64,000 nucleotides of DNA from contig CACFJT010000001.1 in NCBI GenBank assembly GCA_902566705.1, forward strand, positions 122,023-186,022, written 5' to 3'. Position 1 is the stretch's first letter. The number at the start of each line of letters is the position of its first letter. The notes under the pieces were generated by a model. That model was not told where the DNA came from, did not search any database, and worked only from the letters and a program-made list of their open reading frames with translations. Source of the DNA: an uncultured Pelagibacteraceae bacterium (GTDB lineage: Bacteria > Pseudomonadota > Alphaproteobacteria > Pelagibacterales > Pelagibacteraceae). Position numbers and translations under genes: made by a program. Below, piece after piece: positions 36,947 through 48,785 of the stretch.

Positions 36947-38683
36947 TTATTTTTGTATCTGTTTTTCATAAAAACTTTTATATAATTCAGATTTATTCAT
37001 CAGATCATCGTGATTACCACTTGCAATTACATTTCCTGAGTCAATTACATAAATATTATTCGAATTTAAAATTGTTGACAATCTATGAGCTATTACAATT
37101 GTAGTTTTATTTTTTGTTAAAGTTTTTATTGCTTCTTGAATTTTACTCTCTGTTTCAGAGTCAAGTGATGAAGTTGCTTCATCTAGTAAAATTATTGAGC
37201 TTTTTTTTAACATAGCTCTAGCGATAGATAATCTTTGTTTCTCACCACCTGAAAGTCTAACCCCATTTTCACCAATAAGTGTGTCAAATTTATTAGGAAG
37301 GTTATTTATAAAATCATCACAAAATGACAGTTTTGCAACCTCAAAGATTTCTTGATCAGTTGCGCTAGATCTTGCGTATTTAATATTATTTTTAATTGTA
37401 TCATCGAATAAAGTAGTTTCCTGACTTACCATTGAAATTTGATCTCTAAGTGATTTTATTGTCGATTTATATATAGATTGACCGTCAATAAAAATGTCTC
37501 CTGATTGACAATCATAAAACCTTGGTATTAAGTTTAGTATTGTAGATTTACCAGCACCACTGTGACCTACTAATGATGTCATTTTACCCCCTTTAAAATT
37601 AAGGTTTATTGAATTTAAAGTTACATTTTCTTTAACTTCATAAGCAAAATTAACATTTGAAAATTTTATATCTGATTTATCTATTTTAATTGGATATGCA
37701 TTATCGCTATCATAAATACTATTTTTTTGATCAATAATTGGCAAAATTCTTGCGGCTGCAGATAATCCTTGATTTAGAACCATATTCAAGGTGGATAATG
37801 ATCTTACTGGTTGATATGCTAACATCATAGCAGCTAGAAATGAGAAAAAATTATTAATTTCAAGTTGATCGTCAGACATTAGTTTTCCTGCATAAAAAAT
37901 TAAAACAGCAATCATAATACCAGTTAAAGTTTCCATAATTGGTGACATCCTCACATATACTGTTTGAATTTTTTGATTTTTTTCTTTAAGTTGATTTAAG
38001 TATTTATCAGCTCTTTCTTTTTCATACGACTCCTTTTGAAAAATTTTGATTAGTTTGTGATTTTTAAATAATTCAACTAAATAGGTTGTCAAATAACCAG
38101 ATTTTTCTTGAGCCTGAGTTGTTACTTTACTAATTCGTTTGCCTAAAGTTTTTGCTGAAATGCTAGCCAGAGGTATCATAATGATCGAAATAAGAGCCAA
38201 CCTCCAATTTTGCATGAACATTACAGTTAAAAGACCAAACAGAGTTAGGGTATCTTTAAATAATGTCAATATTGCATTACTTAATAAATTGGTAATATGT
38301 GTAACATCATATGTAAGGTTTGAAATAAATTTGCCGGAATGTTTTTTGTCTATAATTTGAGTATCAGTAATAATAAGATTATTAACCATATCAAACTGAA
38401 GCATTTTTTTTACAGATTCACCAACGCCAATCATAATTGCTTTTGCAAAATATAAAGATAAACCTTTTGTTGCAAAAGCAATTATGATCAAAAGCGGTAT
38501 AATTATTATTAAAGTTTGATCCTTTTCAATAAAAAGTTTTTCAATTGCAGGGTCTAGTAGCCACGCGATTGAAGATGTACTTCCTGCAACCAAAATAGAA
38601 AAAAAACATGATAAAAAAATTTTATCTAAATATTTTTTTGAATAATCCCTAAATAATCTTTTATAAATATCTGTTTTGTTCAT
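36947..38683 (-). CDS. msbA: Lipid A export ABC transporter MsbA-type
   Basis: A 578-residue half-transporter with an N-terminal six-helix membrane domain (residues about 15-320) and a C-terminal ATPase. The ATPase has Walker A GHSGAGKST, signature RLSGGEKQR, Walker B IILLDEATSSLD and the switch histidine in VIAHRLST. As MsbA it would flip core-lipid A across the inner membrane. The assignment among similar exporters rests on its place between ubiA and waaA, two or three bases from each. Confidence 0.92.
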   Translation of the reverse strand: MNKTDIYKRLFRDYSKKYLDKIFLSCFFSILVAGSTSSIAWLLDPAIEKLFIEKDQTLIIIIPLLIIIAFATKGLSLYFAKAIMIGVGESVKKMLQFDMVNNLIITDTQIIDKKHSGKFISNLTYDVTHITNLLSNAILTLFKDTLTLFGLLTVMFMQNWRLALISIIMIPLASISAKTLGKRISKVTTQAQEKSGYLTTYLVELFKNHKLIKIFQKESYEKERADKYLNQLKEKNQKIQTVYVRMSPIMETLTGIMIAVLIFYAGKLMSDDQLEINNFFSFLAAMMLAYQPVRSLSTLNMVLNQGLSAAARILPIIDQKNSIYDSDNAYPIKIDKSDIKFSNVNFAYEVKENVTLNSINLNFKGGKMTSLVGHSGAGKSTILNLIPRFYDCQSGDIFIDGQSIYKSTIKSLRDQISMVSQETTLFDDTIKNNIKYARSSATDQEIFEVAKLSFCDDFINNLPNKFDTLIGENGVRLSGGEKQRLSIARAMLKKSSIILLDEATSSLDSETESKIQEAIKTLTKNKTTIVIAHRLSTILNSNNIYVIDSGNVIASGNHDDLMNKSELYKSFYEKQIQK

Positions 38684-38685
38684 TA

Positions 38686-39549
38686 TTAAATTTTTGCTAA
38701 AATAATAATAGTAAGAATGATAAATCCAAAAAAATTATTACTTTTAAATGCCTTTAAGCAACTTGACGGATCGTTTAAATTAAAAATCTTTATTTGATAA
38801 AAAAATAAATGAATAATTGGTAAAATAGATAAAACGTAATATTTAAAATCAAACTTCATATAATATCCTCCAAGAAAAAAAAGAAACATTAAACAACAGT
38901 AACATAAAACTAAAAATTTTTTTGCTTTACCTTTAAATTTAATTGAGGTTGATTTTAACCCAATAATTTCATCATCTTTAATATCTTGATACCCATATAT
39001 AGTGTCATAACCCAGTGTCCAAAATATGGCTCCCATATAAAAAAGAATAGGCACAAGATCTATTTGACCTTTAATTGCAGTCCATCCTAGAATTAATCCA
39101 TAATTAAATGTAACTCCTAAAAATAATTGGGGCCAATAAGTATATCTTTTCATAAGTGGATAAGTAAATGCTAATGGCATTGATCCAAGCGCCAGAAGAA
39201 TAGTAAATAAATTAAATTCTAATAGAACTAATAGAGCTAAAAAACACAATATTAATGCATAATAAATTGCATTTTTTATTGAAACTTTACCTGATGCAAC
39301 AGGTCGTTCTCTTGTTCGATATACTTTTGCATCAAATTCTTTATCTAAGATATCATTAACAATACATCCGGCTGATCTCATCAAAACAGATCCGAGAAAG
39401 AATAGAATTAAATAAAAAAAATAATTATTTAAACTTGAGGAAAAATCATAAGCCAAGCTTAAACCCCATGCACACGGCCAAAATAATAACATGAACCCAA
39501 TTGGTTTTTTAAGCCTTGTTAAGTCTATAAATAGTTTTACTTGGTTCAT
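38686..39549 (-). CDS. ubiA: 4-hydroxybenzoate polyprenyltransferase
   Basis: A 287-residue membrane prenyltransferase for ubiquinone synthesis. The first aspartate-rich motif is NDILDKEFDAKVYRTRERP near residue 67; the second is DTIYGYQDIKDDEIIG near 183, both typical of UbiA. Eight or nine hydrophobic helices are visible. It starts the minus-strand run into msbA and is divergent from the DUF2721 gene. Ubiquinone serves the respiratory chain ending in the oxidase encoded at 43-48 kb. Confidence 0.95.
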   Translation of the reverse strand: MNQVKLFIDLTRLKKPIGFMLLFWPCAWGLSLAYDFSSSLNNYFFYLILFFLGSVLMRSAGCIVNDILDKEFDAKVYRTRERPVASGKVSIKNAIYYALILCFLALLVLLEFNLFTILLALGSMPLAFTYPLMKRYTYWPQLFLGVTFNYGLILGWTAIKGQIDLVPILFYMGAIFWTLGYDTIYGYQDIKDDEIIGLKSTSIKFKGKAKKFLVLCYCCLMFLFFLGGYYMKFDFKYYVLSILPIIHLFFYQIKIFNLNDPSSCLKAFKSNNFFGFIILTIIILAKI

Positions 39550-39601
39550 AATATTTTACTTGTAAATAACAAAGCCTAGTTTCATAATCAAATTGATTCG
39601 T

Positions 39602-40006
39602 ATGAATATAGATTACACAGTCACAGCTTTAATGTTTCCCGCAATTCCTTTGATGATGGCTGTCTATAGCAATAGATTCCATTCTTTAAGTATATTAATT
39701 CGACAACTTCATGATGAACATGTTTATGAAAAGCACATCCCTCCTGAATGGAAAAAACAGTTCATTAACCTTAGTGGTAGAATAACTCTTTTAAGATGGA
39801 CAATACTCTTTGCTTCATTTGGTTTTTTATTTAACATGTTGACTGTATTTGCTTTATACCTGGATGAGCTTTTTTTAGCTAGAGTAATTTTTGGATCTTG
39901 TTGTTTATCGATGATTATATCTATAATTTTTTTTATAAGAGAAATTCAAATTTCAACAAATGCCCTTAAGCTCCATATGTCAGATATGGATGTTGATGTT
40001 AATTAG
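39602..40006 (+). CDS. DUF2721 membrane protein
   Basis: A 134-residue protein with a helix at the N-terminus (TALMFPAIPLMMAVYSNRF) and two more near residues 57-77 and 83-105, as in DUF2721. The segment NRFHSLSILIRQLHDE after the first helix is the family hallmark. Function is unknown. I chose ATG at 39602 rather than the TTG nine bases upstream. The end overlaps the quinone oxidoreductase gene by eight bases, convergent. Confidence 0.8.
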   Translation: MNIDYTVTALMFPAIPLMMAVYSNRFHSLSILIRQLHDEHVYEKHIPPEWKKQFINLSGRITLLRWTILFASFGFLFNMLTVFALYLDELFLARVIFGSCCLSMIISIIFFIREIQISTNALKLHMSDMDVDVN

Positions 40007-40973
40007 GAACTATAACAGCTGGACCTAAAATTTTTCTGCCCTCGAGATCTTGATGAGCTTGAACCACCTCTTCTAGCTTATACTTTTTAAAAATTTTAAT
40101 TTTTACTTTTCCAGAACTAATTTTTTCAAACATTGTTTTTGAGGCTTCATCTAATTCTTCTCTTGTTGAAAGGTATTGTTGCATAGAGGGTCTTACAAGA
40201 TACAAGCCTTTTGGTTGAATAACTTTTGGCACATTAATTTCTGACAAGGGTCCAGATGCATTTCCAAAAGAAACCATCATTCCTCTAATAGCTAAACATT
40301 CAATAGATCCATCTAGTGTATCTTTACCGACACCATCATAAACAACTGGGACGCCCTTACCGCCAGTAATCTCTAAAACTTTTTTTGCAAAATCTTCTTT
40401 ATTGTAATTTATTACGTGATCATACCCATTTTCTTTTGCTATATTTACTTTTTCATCCGATCCAACTGTGCCTATAACAGTACATCCTAAACTTTTTGCC
40501 CATTGTCCAAAAATTTGGCCAACACCACCAGCAGCAGCGTGGAATAAAATTGTTTCTCCAGATTTGACTGGATAAGTTTTATGCAAAAGATAAAAAGTTG
40601 TTAATCCTTTTGTCATTAAGGTTGCTGCTATTTCAAGATCAATACCATCTGGCACCTTTACCAAATTCTTAGTTGGGTAATTCCTGTGGGAAGAATAAGA
40701 TCCTAAAGGAATACCTGCATAAGAAATTTTATTTCCAACTTTAAAATCTTTTACATTCTCACCAACATCAGTAATAACTCCGGCACCTTCCAAACCTAAA
40801 CCAATCGGTAGTTTTAATGGGTACAAACCTGATCGATGATAAGTATCAATGTAATTAAGACCAATTGCTTTTTGTTCAATTGTTACTTGATCAGGACCCG
40901 GCTTATCTAAAGAAATATCTTTAACCTCTAAAACCTCAGGTCCACCAGTTTTATTTATTTCTACAGCTTTCAT
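39999..40973 (-). CDS. qorA: NADPH:quinone oxidoreductase (zeta-crystallin/QorA family)
   Basis: A 324-residue zinc-free medium-chain dehydrogenase. QorA traits are GLNYIDTYHRSGLYPLKLP near residue 39 and LGLEGAGVITDVGENV. The NADPH fold begins at ILFHAAAGGVGQIFGQWAKS near 143. It reduces quinones with NADPH in the cytoplasm. It is three bases after the pirin gene, which makes a two-gene unit; pirins and quinone reductases are both linked to redox stress, but a joint function is inference. Confidence 0.93.
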   Translation of the reverse strand: MKAVEINKTGGPEVLEVKDISLDKPGPDQVTIEQKAIGLNYIDTYHRSGLYPLKLPIGLGLEGAGVITDVGENVKDFKVGNKISYAGIPLGSYSSHRNYPTKNLVKVPDGIDLEIAATLMTKGLTTFYLLHKTYPVKSGETILFHAAAGGVGQIFGQWAKSLGCTVIGTVGSDEKVNIAKENGYDHVINYNKEDFAKKVLEITGGKGVPVVYDGVGKDTLDGSIECLAIRGMMVSFGNASGPLSEINVPKVIQPKGLYLVRPSMQQYLSTREELDEASKTMFEKISSGKVKIKIFKKYKLEEVVQAHQDLEGRKILGPAVIVPN

Positions 40974-40976
40974 AAT

Positions 40977-41813
40977 TTATTTTACAAATATACCATTATG
41001 ATAATCTTGAACTGCTTGCAAGATTTCTGCTTTAGTGTTCATCACAAATGGTCCGCCTCTAGCTATTTCCTCATTAATTGGTTTGCCTGAAATTACCAAG
41101 AATTTAGCATTTGATTTAGCTTTAACTATTAGATCTTCACCCTTAGTTAAAAGTATTAAAGTACTGTCTTTAACATTTTCATGTTTATTTTTACCAATTT
41201 CAATTTCACCATTAATCAAATATATAAACGTATTGTGAGTTGATGGTAATTTAAAATTGAATTCTTTATCTTTATTTAATTCTACATCAAAATAAACTGG
41301 TTCAACGTTATGACCTTTTACCGGTCCTTCAGCTTTTTCAAATTTCCCAGCTATTACTTTTACTTGTTTATCATCGTCATTATGAATACTCATTTTATCT
41401 GCATCAATGTAAATGTATTCAGGTTTACTCATTTTTAATTTAGCAGGCATGTTAATCCATAATTGAAAACCATGTAGTCTTCCTTCTTTCATAGCAGGCA
41501 TTTCAGAGTGAATAATTCCACTTCCTGTTTTCATCCACTGAACATCTCCCGCTGTCATTCTGCCTTCACCACCAGTGCTATCTTTATGCTCAAAATCTCC
41601 AGCTAACATATAAGTTACCGTCTCAATGCCTCGATGAGGGTGGGGTGGAAAACCTGCAATATAATCCTCACTATTTTCTGATCCAAATTCATCTAGCATT
41701 AAAAAAGGATCAAAATAGTTTGGCTCAACACCAATACTTCTTTTTAATTTAACTCCAGCACCGTCAGAAGCTGGAATAGGGTCTATAATTTTATTTACTT
41801 CAATATTTTTCAT
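40977..41813 (-). CDS. Pirin family protein
   Basis: A 278-residue bicupin of the pirin family. The N-terminal cupin has the metal-binding signature in FPPHPHRGIETVTYML near residue 55 and a later histidine in GSGIIHSEMP near 100, so the His-x-His...Glu/His iron site appears intact. The C-terminal half has the ISGKPINEEIARGGPFVMN motif of the family. Bacterial pirins can act as quercetinases or bind metabolic enzymes; the role here is unknown. It is paired with qorA. Confidence 0.93.
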   Translation of the reverse strand: MKNIEVNKIIDPIPASDGAGVKLKRSIGVEPNYFDPFLMLDEFGSENSEDYIAGFPPHPHRGIETVTYMLAGDFEHKDSTGGEGRMTAGDVQWMKTGSGIIHSEMPAMKEGRLHGFQLWINMPAKLKMSKPEYIYIDADKMSIHNDDDKQVKVIAGKFEKAEGPVKGHNVEPVYFDVELNKDKEFNFKLPSTHNTFIYLINGEIEIGKNKHENVKDSTLILLTKGEDLIVKAKSNAKFLVISGKPINEEIARGGPFVMNTKAEILQAVQDYHNGIFVK

Positions 41814-41833
41814 ATTTCGTACATAAGAATTTT

Positions 41834-42499
41834 TTATATTATATCAAGTAACTTACTGAGGTCCTCGATTTGATGTATCGGTTCATAATCTAGATTGTCA
41901 AAACTATTATTATTATTTCTATTAACCCAAATAGAATTATAACCATAATTTCCACCACCTGAAACATCCCACGTATTTGCACTTAAAAACACAACTTCAT
42001 TTTTTTGAATTTGATATTGATTTATTGGAAGATCATAAACTTTTGAGTCTGGTTTATAAATCCCAACTTCTTCAATTGAAAAAATATCATCAAATATATT
42101 TTTTAAATTATTACTCTTAACTAATTCATTAAGAAGATTAGGAGTACCATTTGAAAGAATAGCAAGTTTATAATTTTTTTCTTTTAATGATTTTAAAACT
42201 TCAGGGACTTCTTCGAAGGTTGATAAAATTTTATATAGATCTAATAACTCTTTTCTCATAGAAGAGTCTATCTGATAAGTTTTCATAGATTTATCTAAAC
42301 TATCTTCTGTTACTTGCCAAAAATCCTTATGACGTTTCATTAAACTTCTCAGCCAAGTATATTCTAATTGTGTGGTTCTCCAATAATTGGCGAAACCTTC
42401 CCACTTATCACCGATTTTGTCTTTACATTTTTCAGCAGCTGAATTGACATCAAATAAGGTCCCGTAAGCATCAAAAATTATTGCTTTAATATTTTTCAT
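41834..42499 (-). CDS. Haloacid dehalogenase, type II (HAD hydrolase)
   Basis: A 221-residue HAD hydrolase of the type II 2-haloacid dehalogenase group. The nucleophile Asp is in IFDAYGTLFDV at residues 8-18, motif II is LAILSNGTPN and motif III includes KPDSKVYDLPI. The family's VVFLSANTWDVSGGGNYGY closes the active site. The substrate may be a halogenated or glycolate-like acid; homology alone does not show it. It lies 20 bases from the pirin gene and is divergent from rsmE, with 16 bases between starts. Confidence 0.9.
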   Translation of the reverse strand: MKNIKAIIFDAYGTLFDVNSAAEKCKDKIGDKWEGFANYWRTTQLEYTWLRSLMKRHKDFWQVTEDSLDKSMKTYQIDSSMRKELLDLYKILSTFEEVPEVLKSLKEKNYKLAILSNGTPNLLNELVKSNNLKNIFDDIFSIEEVGIYKPDSKVYDLPINQYQIQKNEVVFLSANTWDVSGGGNYGYNSIWVNRNNNNSFDNLDYEPIHQIEDLSKLLDII

Positions 42500-42515
42500 A
42501 AACTAACTTATCAAT

Positions 42516-43214
42516 ATGAGTAACATTAGATTATTTTATTCAAAAAGTTTATCTCTTAATTTGACTGACAAACTTGATAAATCTCAATCTCATTATGTTA
42601 CAAAAGTAATGAGAATTAAAGAAAATGAAGTTTTTTCTTTATTTAATAATAGTGGAGAATGGGAAGCGAAAATTTTAAATATAACTAAAAGCATAGTTGA
42701 GTTTAATGTTACGAAGCAATTAAGACAGAAAGAAAATACCAAAGAACTCTGGTTAGCTTTTTCTCCGATAAAATCAAATTACTTCAATTTTATGATCCAA
42801 AAAGCTACAGAGCTAGGTGTAACTAAGTTTTTACCAATTATCTTTGAAAGAACTATTGTTAGAAAAGTTAATAAAGAGAGATTGGAAAAAGTAATTATAG
42901 AAGCAGCTGAACAATCCAATAGAATAACAGTTCCATCAATTGAAGATCCCCAAAAATTAAAAAGCTTTCTAAATAATGATATGGATTTAATATTTACTGA
43001 CCTCAATACTGCTAATACAAAAATTGATCTTACAAAGTTAACAACTAAACCCACTTGCGTAATCATAGGGCCTGAAGGAGATTTTTCTGAGCAGGAGAGG
43101 GGAGAGATTCTCAAATTTAATGGTGTTCAGTCTGTTAAAATCAGTGAAAACATCTTGAGATCTGAAACTGCTGTAATTTCTGCTCTATCGATCATAAATT
43201 ACGCTATTAATTGA
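42516..43214 (+). CDS. rsmE: 16S rRNA (uracil-1498 N3) methyltransferase
   Basis: A 232-residue SPOUT-class methyltransferase for U1498 of 16S rRNA. The knotted C-terminal part has IIGPEGDFSEQE near residue 185 and LRSETAVISALSI at the end, the standard RsmE signatures. EAAEQSNRITVP in the middle is also typical. The N-terminal PUA-like domain is diverged. It is a single gene, 61 bases before the cytochrome oxidase operon. Confidence 0.95.
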   Translation: MSNIRLFYSKSLSLNLTDKLDKSQSHYVTKVMRIKENEVFSLFNNSGEWEAKILNITKSIVEFNVTKQLRQKENTKELWLAFSPIKSNYFNFMIQKATELGVTKFLPIIFERTIVRKVNKERLEKVIIEAAEQSNRITVPSIEDPQKLKSFLNNDMDLIFTDLNTANTKIDLTKLTTKPTCVIIGPEGDFSEQERGEILKFNGVQSVKISENILRSETAVISALSIINYAIN

Positions 43215-43275
43215 TATTTTGTCGCTAAAAGTAAAAGTGTATTTTTTTTAAAGACACTCTATATAAGATAAAAAA

Positions 43276-45727
<2,452 letters not shown>

Positions 45728-45760
45728 ATTTAGCAAACAAGATTTTTTAACTTTAAATTA

Positions 45761-46672
45761 ATGATTAAGTCTAAATTAAAAAACAGAAACTTATCTCAAG
45801 AAGACGCTTTTAATTTATCTGAATTATTTAAATTAATGAAACCAAGAGTAATGTCTTTGGTTATCTTTACATGTGCAGTTGGTTTGTTAATGGCACCAAA
45901 TATTATCCCAACAAAGGATGCAATAATTGGAATTATTTTGGTTTCAATTGGAGCAGGTGCTGCTGGAGCTTTAAACATGTGGTATGAGTCTGATCTTGAT
46001 GCATTAATGACAAGAACTTGTTTGAGGCCAATTCCGACAGGCAAGGTAAACAAAAATCAAGCTTTAGTTTTTGGAATTTCTCTTTCAATATTTTCTGTAA
46101 TTGCTCTAGATTTTTACTCAAATAGAATATCAGCTGTTTTATTACTGTTTACTATTTTGTTTTATGTTTTTGTTTATACTATCTGGCTTAAGAGAAAAAC
46201 TCCTCAAAACATTGTCATTGGTGGCGCTGCAGGAGCATTACCTCCTGTCATTGGTTGGACTATAGCCACTAACTCTCTTTCATTAGAGCCACTTACTTTC
46301 TTTTTGATTATATTTTTTTGGACTCCATCTCACTTCTGGGCTTTAAGCTTGTATAAGTCTGATGATTACAAAAAAGCAAAAATACCCATGCTTCCACTTA
46401 CCAATGGTGTAGAGAGCACAAAATTAAATATATTTGTTTATTCGCTTATAATGCTCCCAATCGTAATTTTGCCATATGCTATCGGGTTCGTAGGTTTGGC
46501 GTTTTTAATACCATCTTTAATTTTGACAATTTATTATAATTATTTATGTTTCGAACTTTACAATTTTAAGAAAAATAAATTTGATGCAAAAAAAGCAAAA
46601 GGAATATTTGGATATTCAATTTTATATTTATTCTTAATATTTGTTCTTTTTTTAATAGATAAAATTTTATGA
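45761..46672 (+). CDS. ctaB: Protohaem IX farnesyltransferase (haem O synthase)
   Basis: A 303-residue membrane prenyltransferase that makes haem O, the precursor of haem A for the oxidase. The polyprenyl-binding motif is NMWYESDLDALMTRT, followed by RPIPTG, near residues 72-92. A second aspartate-poor motif region is YKSDDYKKAKIPMLP near 208. Seven to nine hydrophobic helices are seen. It overlaps the next small gene by four bases (ATGA). Confidence 0.96.
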   Translation: MIKSKLKNRNLSQEDAFNLSELFKLMKPRVMSLVIFTCAVGLLMAPNIIPTKDAIIGIILVSIGAGAAGALNMWYESDLDALMTRTCLRPIPTGKVNKNQALVFGISLSIFSVIALDFYSNRISAVLLLFTILFYVFVYTIWLKRKTPQNIVIGGAAGALPPVIGWTIATNSLSLEPLTFFLIIFFWTPSHFWALSLYKSDDYKKAKIPMLPLTNGVESTKLNIFVYSLIMLPIVILPYAIGFVGLAFLIPSLILTIYYNYLCFELYNFKKNKFDAKKAKGIFGYSILYLFLIFVLFLIDKIL

Positions 46673-46794
46673 TAACACCTGATAAAAAAACAAAGAAAAA
46701 AAATTTACTAACTGCAATAGCAATTTTAGCTTTTATGGTTTTTTTATTTGTTTTTACTCTTTATAACGTTGGAGTATTTGATAGGCAGATATGA
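46669..46794 (+). CDS. Small single-helix membrane protein in the oxidase operon (CoxF-like by position)
   Basis: A 41-residue frame beginning MITPDKKTKKKN with one hydrophobic helix (LLTAIAILAFMVFLFVFTLY) and a short polar end. It overlaps the stop of ctaB (ATGA) and the start of ctaG (ATATGATG), so it is very likely translated. Alphaproteobacterial cox operons often carry a short membrane protein (CoxF) at this place between ctaB and ctaG; a role in oxidase assembly is inferred from position only. Confidence 0.75.
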   Translation: MITPDKKTKKKNLLTAIAILAFMVFLFVFTLYNVGVFDRQI

Positions 46795-47324
46795 TGAAAG
46801 GTAAAACATTAACCCCGTTATTGTTAGCAGGAATTTTTGTTCTGATGCTAGGTTTGTCATTTGCAGCGGTGCCCTTGTATGATTTATTTTGTAGGGTAAC
46901 AGGATTTGGAGGAACAACACAGGTTTCAAAAGATGCCCCAGATATAGTATTAGATAAAGTAGTAAGTGTTAGATTTGATACAAATGTAAACAATCTAGAA
47001 TGGGATTTTAAAGCAAAATCAAATGTAATTGATGTTAAGGTTGGACAAGTCAATAGAATAGAGTTCGAGGTAGAAAACTATGGTGATGAGACTACTTTTG
47101 GAGTAGCGAGCTTCAATGTTTCACCTGCTAGTTTTGGCAAATATTATAGTAAATTAGGATGTTTTTGCTTTGAAAAACAAGAGTTGAAAGCTGGAGAGAA
47201 AGCAACTTACGTCATGACTTTTTATTTAGATCCTGAATTGGTAAATGATCCAACAACAAAAAATTTACAAGATGTAACTATGTCTTACACTTTTTTCTCG
47301 ACAGATTACTATAAACAATCATAA
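46791..47324 (+). CDS. ctaG: Cytochrome c oxidase assembly protein CtaG/Cox11
   Basis: A 177-residue copper chaperone that delivers copper to the CuB site of subunit I. It has one N-terminal membrane anchor (about residues 7-28) and a periplasmic beta domain. The copper-binding pair is in LGCFCFEKQEL near residue 125 (CFCF), and PLYDLFCRVTGFGGT follows the anchor, both as in Cox11. Placed between the small ORF and coxC. Confidence 0.96.
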   Translation: MMKGKTLTPLLLAGIFVLMLGLSFAAVPLYDLFCRVTGFGGTTQVSKDAPDIVLDKVVSVRFDTNVNNLEWDFKAKSNVIDVKVGQVNRIEFEVENYGDETTFGVASFNVSPASFGKYYSKLGCFCFEKQELKAGEKATYVMTFYLDPELVNDPTTKNLQDVTMSYTFFSTDYYKQS

Positions 47325-47333
47325 TCACGAAAA

Positions 47334-48122
47334 ATGTCAGCAGAAAAAAAACATGATTACCACTTAGTTGATCCAAGTCCTTGGCCAATCTATACCTCTT
47401 TTGCATGTTTAGTATTAGCGATAGGTGCAATATTTTATATGCATAATGGTATTTCATGGGGAATGTATCTTGGTTTGGCATTATTAATTTATGGTGCATA
47501 TATGTGGTTTAGAGATGTAGTAATTGAAGCTGAACATCAAGGTCATCATACTCCTGTTGTTCAAATTCATCATAGATATGGGATGACTTTATTTATTGCT
47601 TCAGAGGTAATGTTCTTTGTTGCATGGTTCTGGGCTTATTTTGATATAAGTTTATTTCCAAATGAATTCGTTGGAAATGTATGGCCACCAAAGGATATTG
47701 AAACATTTGATCCTTGGGATATTCCTTTGATAAACACTTTAGTTTTATTATTATCAGGAACAACTGTTACTTGGGCTCACCACTCTTTATTAGAGGATGA
47801 TAGAAAAGGGTTTATTCAAGGTTTAACTTTAACTGTAATCTTAGGTTTCTTTTTTACTTTATTGCAAGCATATGAATATCATCATGCTACTTTTACTTAT
47901 TCAGGCCATATTTATGGAGCTGTATTTTATATGGCGACAGGTTTTCATGGTTTTCATGTCATAATTGGAACTATATTTTTAGCAGTATGTTTGTGGAGAG
48001 GAAGACTTGGTCATTTTACTAAAGATCATCATTTTGGATTTGAAGCAGCTGCTTGGTACTGGCATTTTGTTGATGTAGTGTGGTTATTCTTATTTGCTGC
48101 AATTTATATTTGGGGAAGCTAA
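47334..48122 (+). CDS. coxC: Cytochrome c oxidase subunit III
   Basis: A 262-residue subunit with seven membrane helices that stabilises subunit I and its proton uptake. Family motifs are HHRYGMTLFIASEVMFFVAWF near residue 80 (histidine to phenylalanine), VTWAHHSLLEDDRKG near 140 and the C-terminal WYWHFVDVVWLFLF. The glutamate in ASEVMFF is conserved. No DUF983 gene lies between it and surf1, unlike in some relatives. Confidence 0.97.
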   Translation: MSAEKKHDYHLVDPSPWPIYTSFACLVLAIGAIFYMHNGISWGMYLGLALLIYGAYMWFRDVVIEAEHQGHHTPVVQIHHRYGMTLFIASEVMFFVAWFWAYFDISLFPNEFVGNVWPPKDIETFDPWDIPLINTLVLLLSGTTVTWAHHSLLEDDRKGFIQGLTLTVILGFFFTLLQAYEYHHATFTYSGHIYGAVFYMATGFHGFHVIIGTIFLAVCLWRGRLGHFTKDHHFGFEAAAWYWHFVDVVWLFLFAAIYIWGS

Positions 48123-48131
48123 TATTTATCC

Positions 48132-48785
48132 TTGAAGAATAAATTACTATTTTCAGTTTTTGTTTACTTTGTTATTTTAACTCTGCTCTCTCTTGGGTTT
48201 TGGCAAATTTATAGATTAAATTGGAAATTAGATTTAATTGAGCAAATAGAAAATTCCTTAAAAAATGATCCCGTAGAATTATCCAACATTGAAAAAAAAA
48301 ATTATCTTAGAATAAAAACAAGTGGAGAGATTGATTTTGATAATCAAATTTACTTGTACAATTTAAATGATGCAGGGAAACCTGGATTTGAAGTAATTAA
48401 TCCAATAAAAATTGGTGACGAAAATTACTTAATAAATAGGGGATGGATACCTTTTGAAAAAAAAGATCTTCCTGAAATAAATTTAGTTAATCAAAATCAA
48501 ATAGTTGGTACTCTTATGCTGCAAACTAAAGCAAGTTCATTTAAGCCAGAAAATGATATTCAGAATAATTATTGGTTTACTTTGAATAGAGAAGATATTT
48601 CAAAATTTACCGGAAGAAATTTTTCAGAGTATGTCATTTATTTAAACGGTGATTATAAAATTCCAAAACCAAGAGTGATTACTGCTAAAATTTCAAATAA
48701 TCATAAGAAGTATGCAATTACTTGGTTTTCTATGGCGATTTCAATTCTTTTAATATATTTATATTTTAGGAAAAAAAATTATTAA
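48132..48785 (+). CDS. SURF1 family oxidase assembly protein
   Basis: A 217-residue protein with membrane helices at both ends (about residues 5-23 and 193-212) and a periplasmic loop, the SURF1 architecture. Visible traits are GFWQIYRLNWKLDLIEQI near residue 22 and INRGWIPFE near 110. SURF1 helps insert haem a into subunit I. The start must be TTG at 48132, since the frame is closed at the coxC stop 12 bases upstream and no ATG precedes the first helix. It abuts thrC directly. Confidence 0.9.
   Translation: MKNKLLFSVFVYFVILTLLSLGFWQIYRLNWKLDLIEQIENSLKNDPVELSNIEKKNYLRIKTSGEIDFDNQIYLYNLNDAGKPGFEVINPIKIGDENYLINRGWIPFEKKDLPEINLVNQNQIVGTLMLQTKASSFKPENDIQNNYWFTLNREDISKFTGRNFSEYVIYLNGDYKIPKPRVITAKISNNHKKYAITWFSMAISILLIYLYFRKKNY

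Noticed and set aside
36947..38683. Multidrug exporter rather than MsbA
   Set aside because: The ATPase alone cannot decide, but the position between ubiA and waaA-lpxK-lpxL favours lipid A export.
43234..43258. AGTGT ... ACACT inverted repeat before coxB as a terminator of rsmE
   Set aside because: Only five pairs with a 13-base loop and no T-run after the stem; too weak to call.
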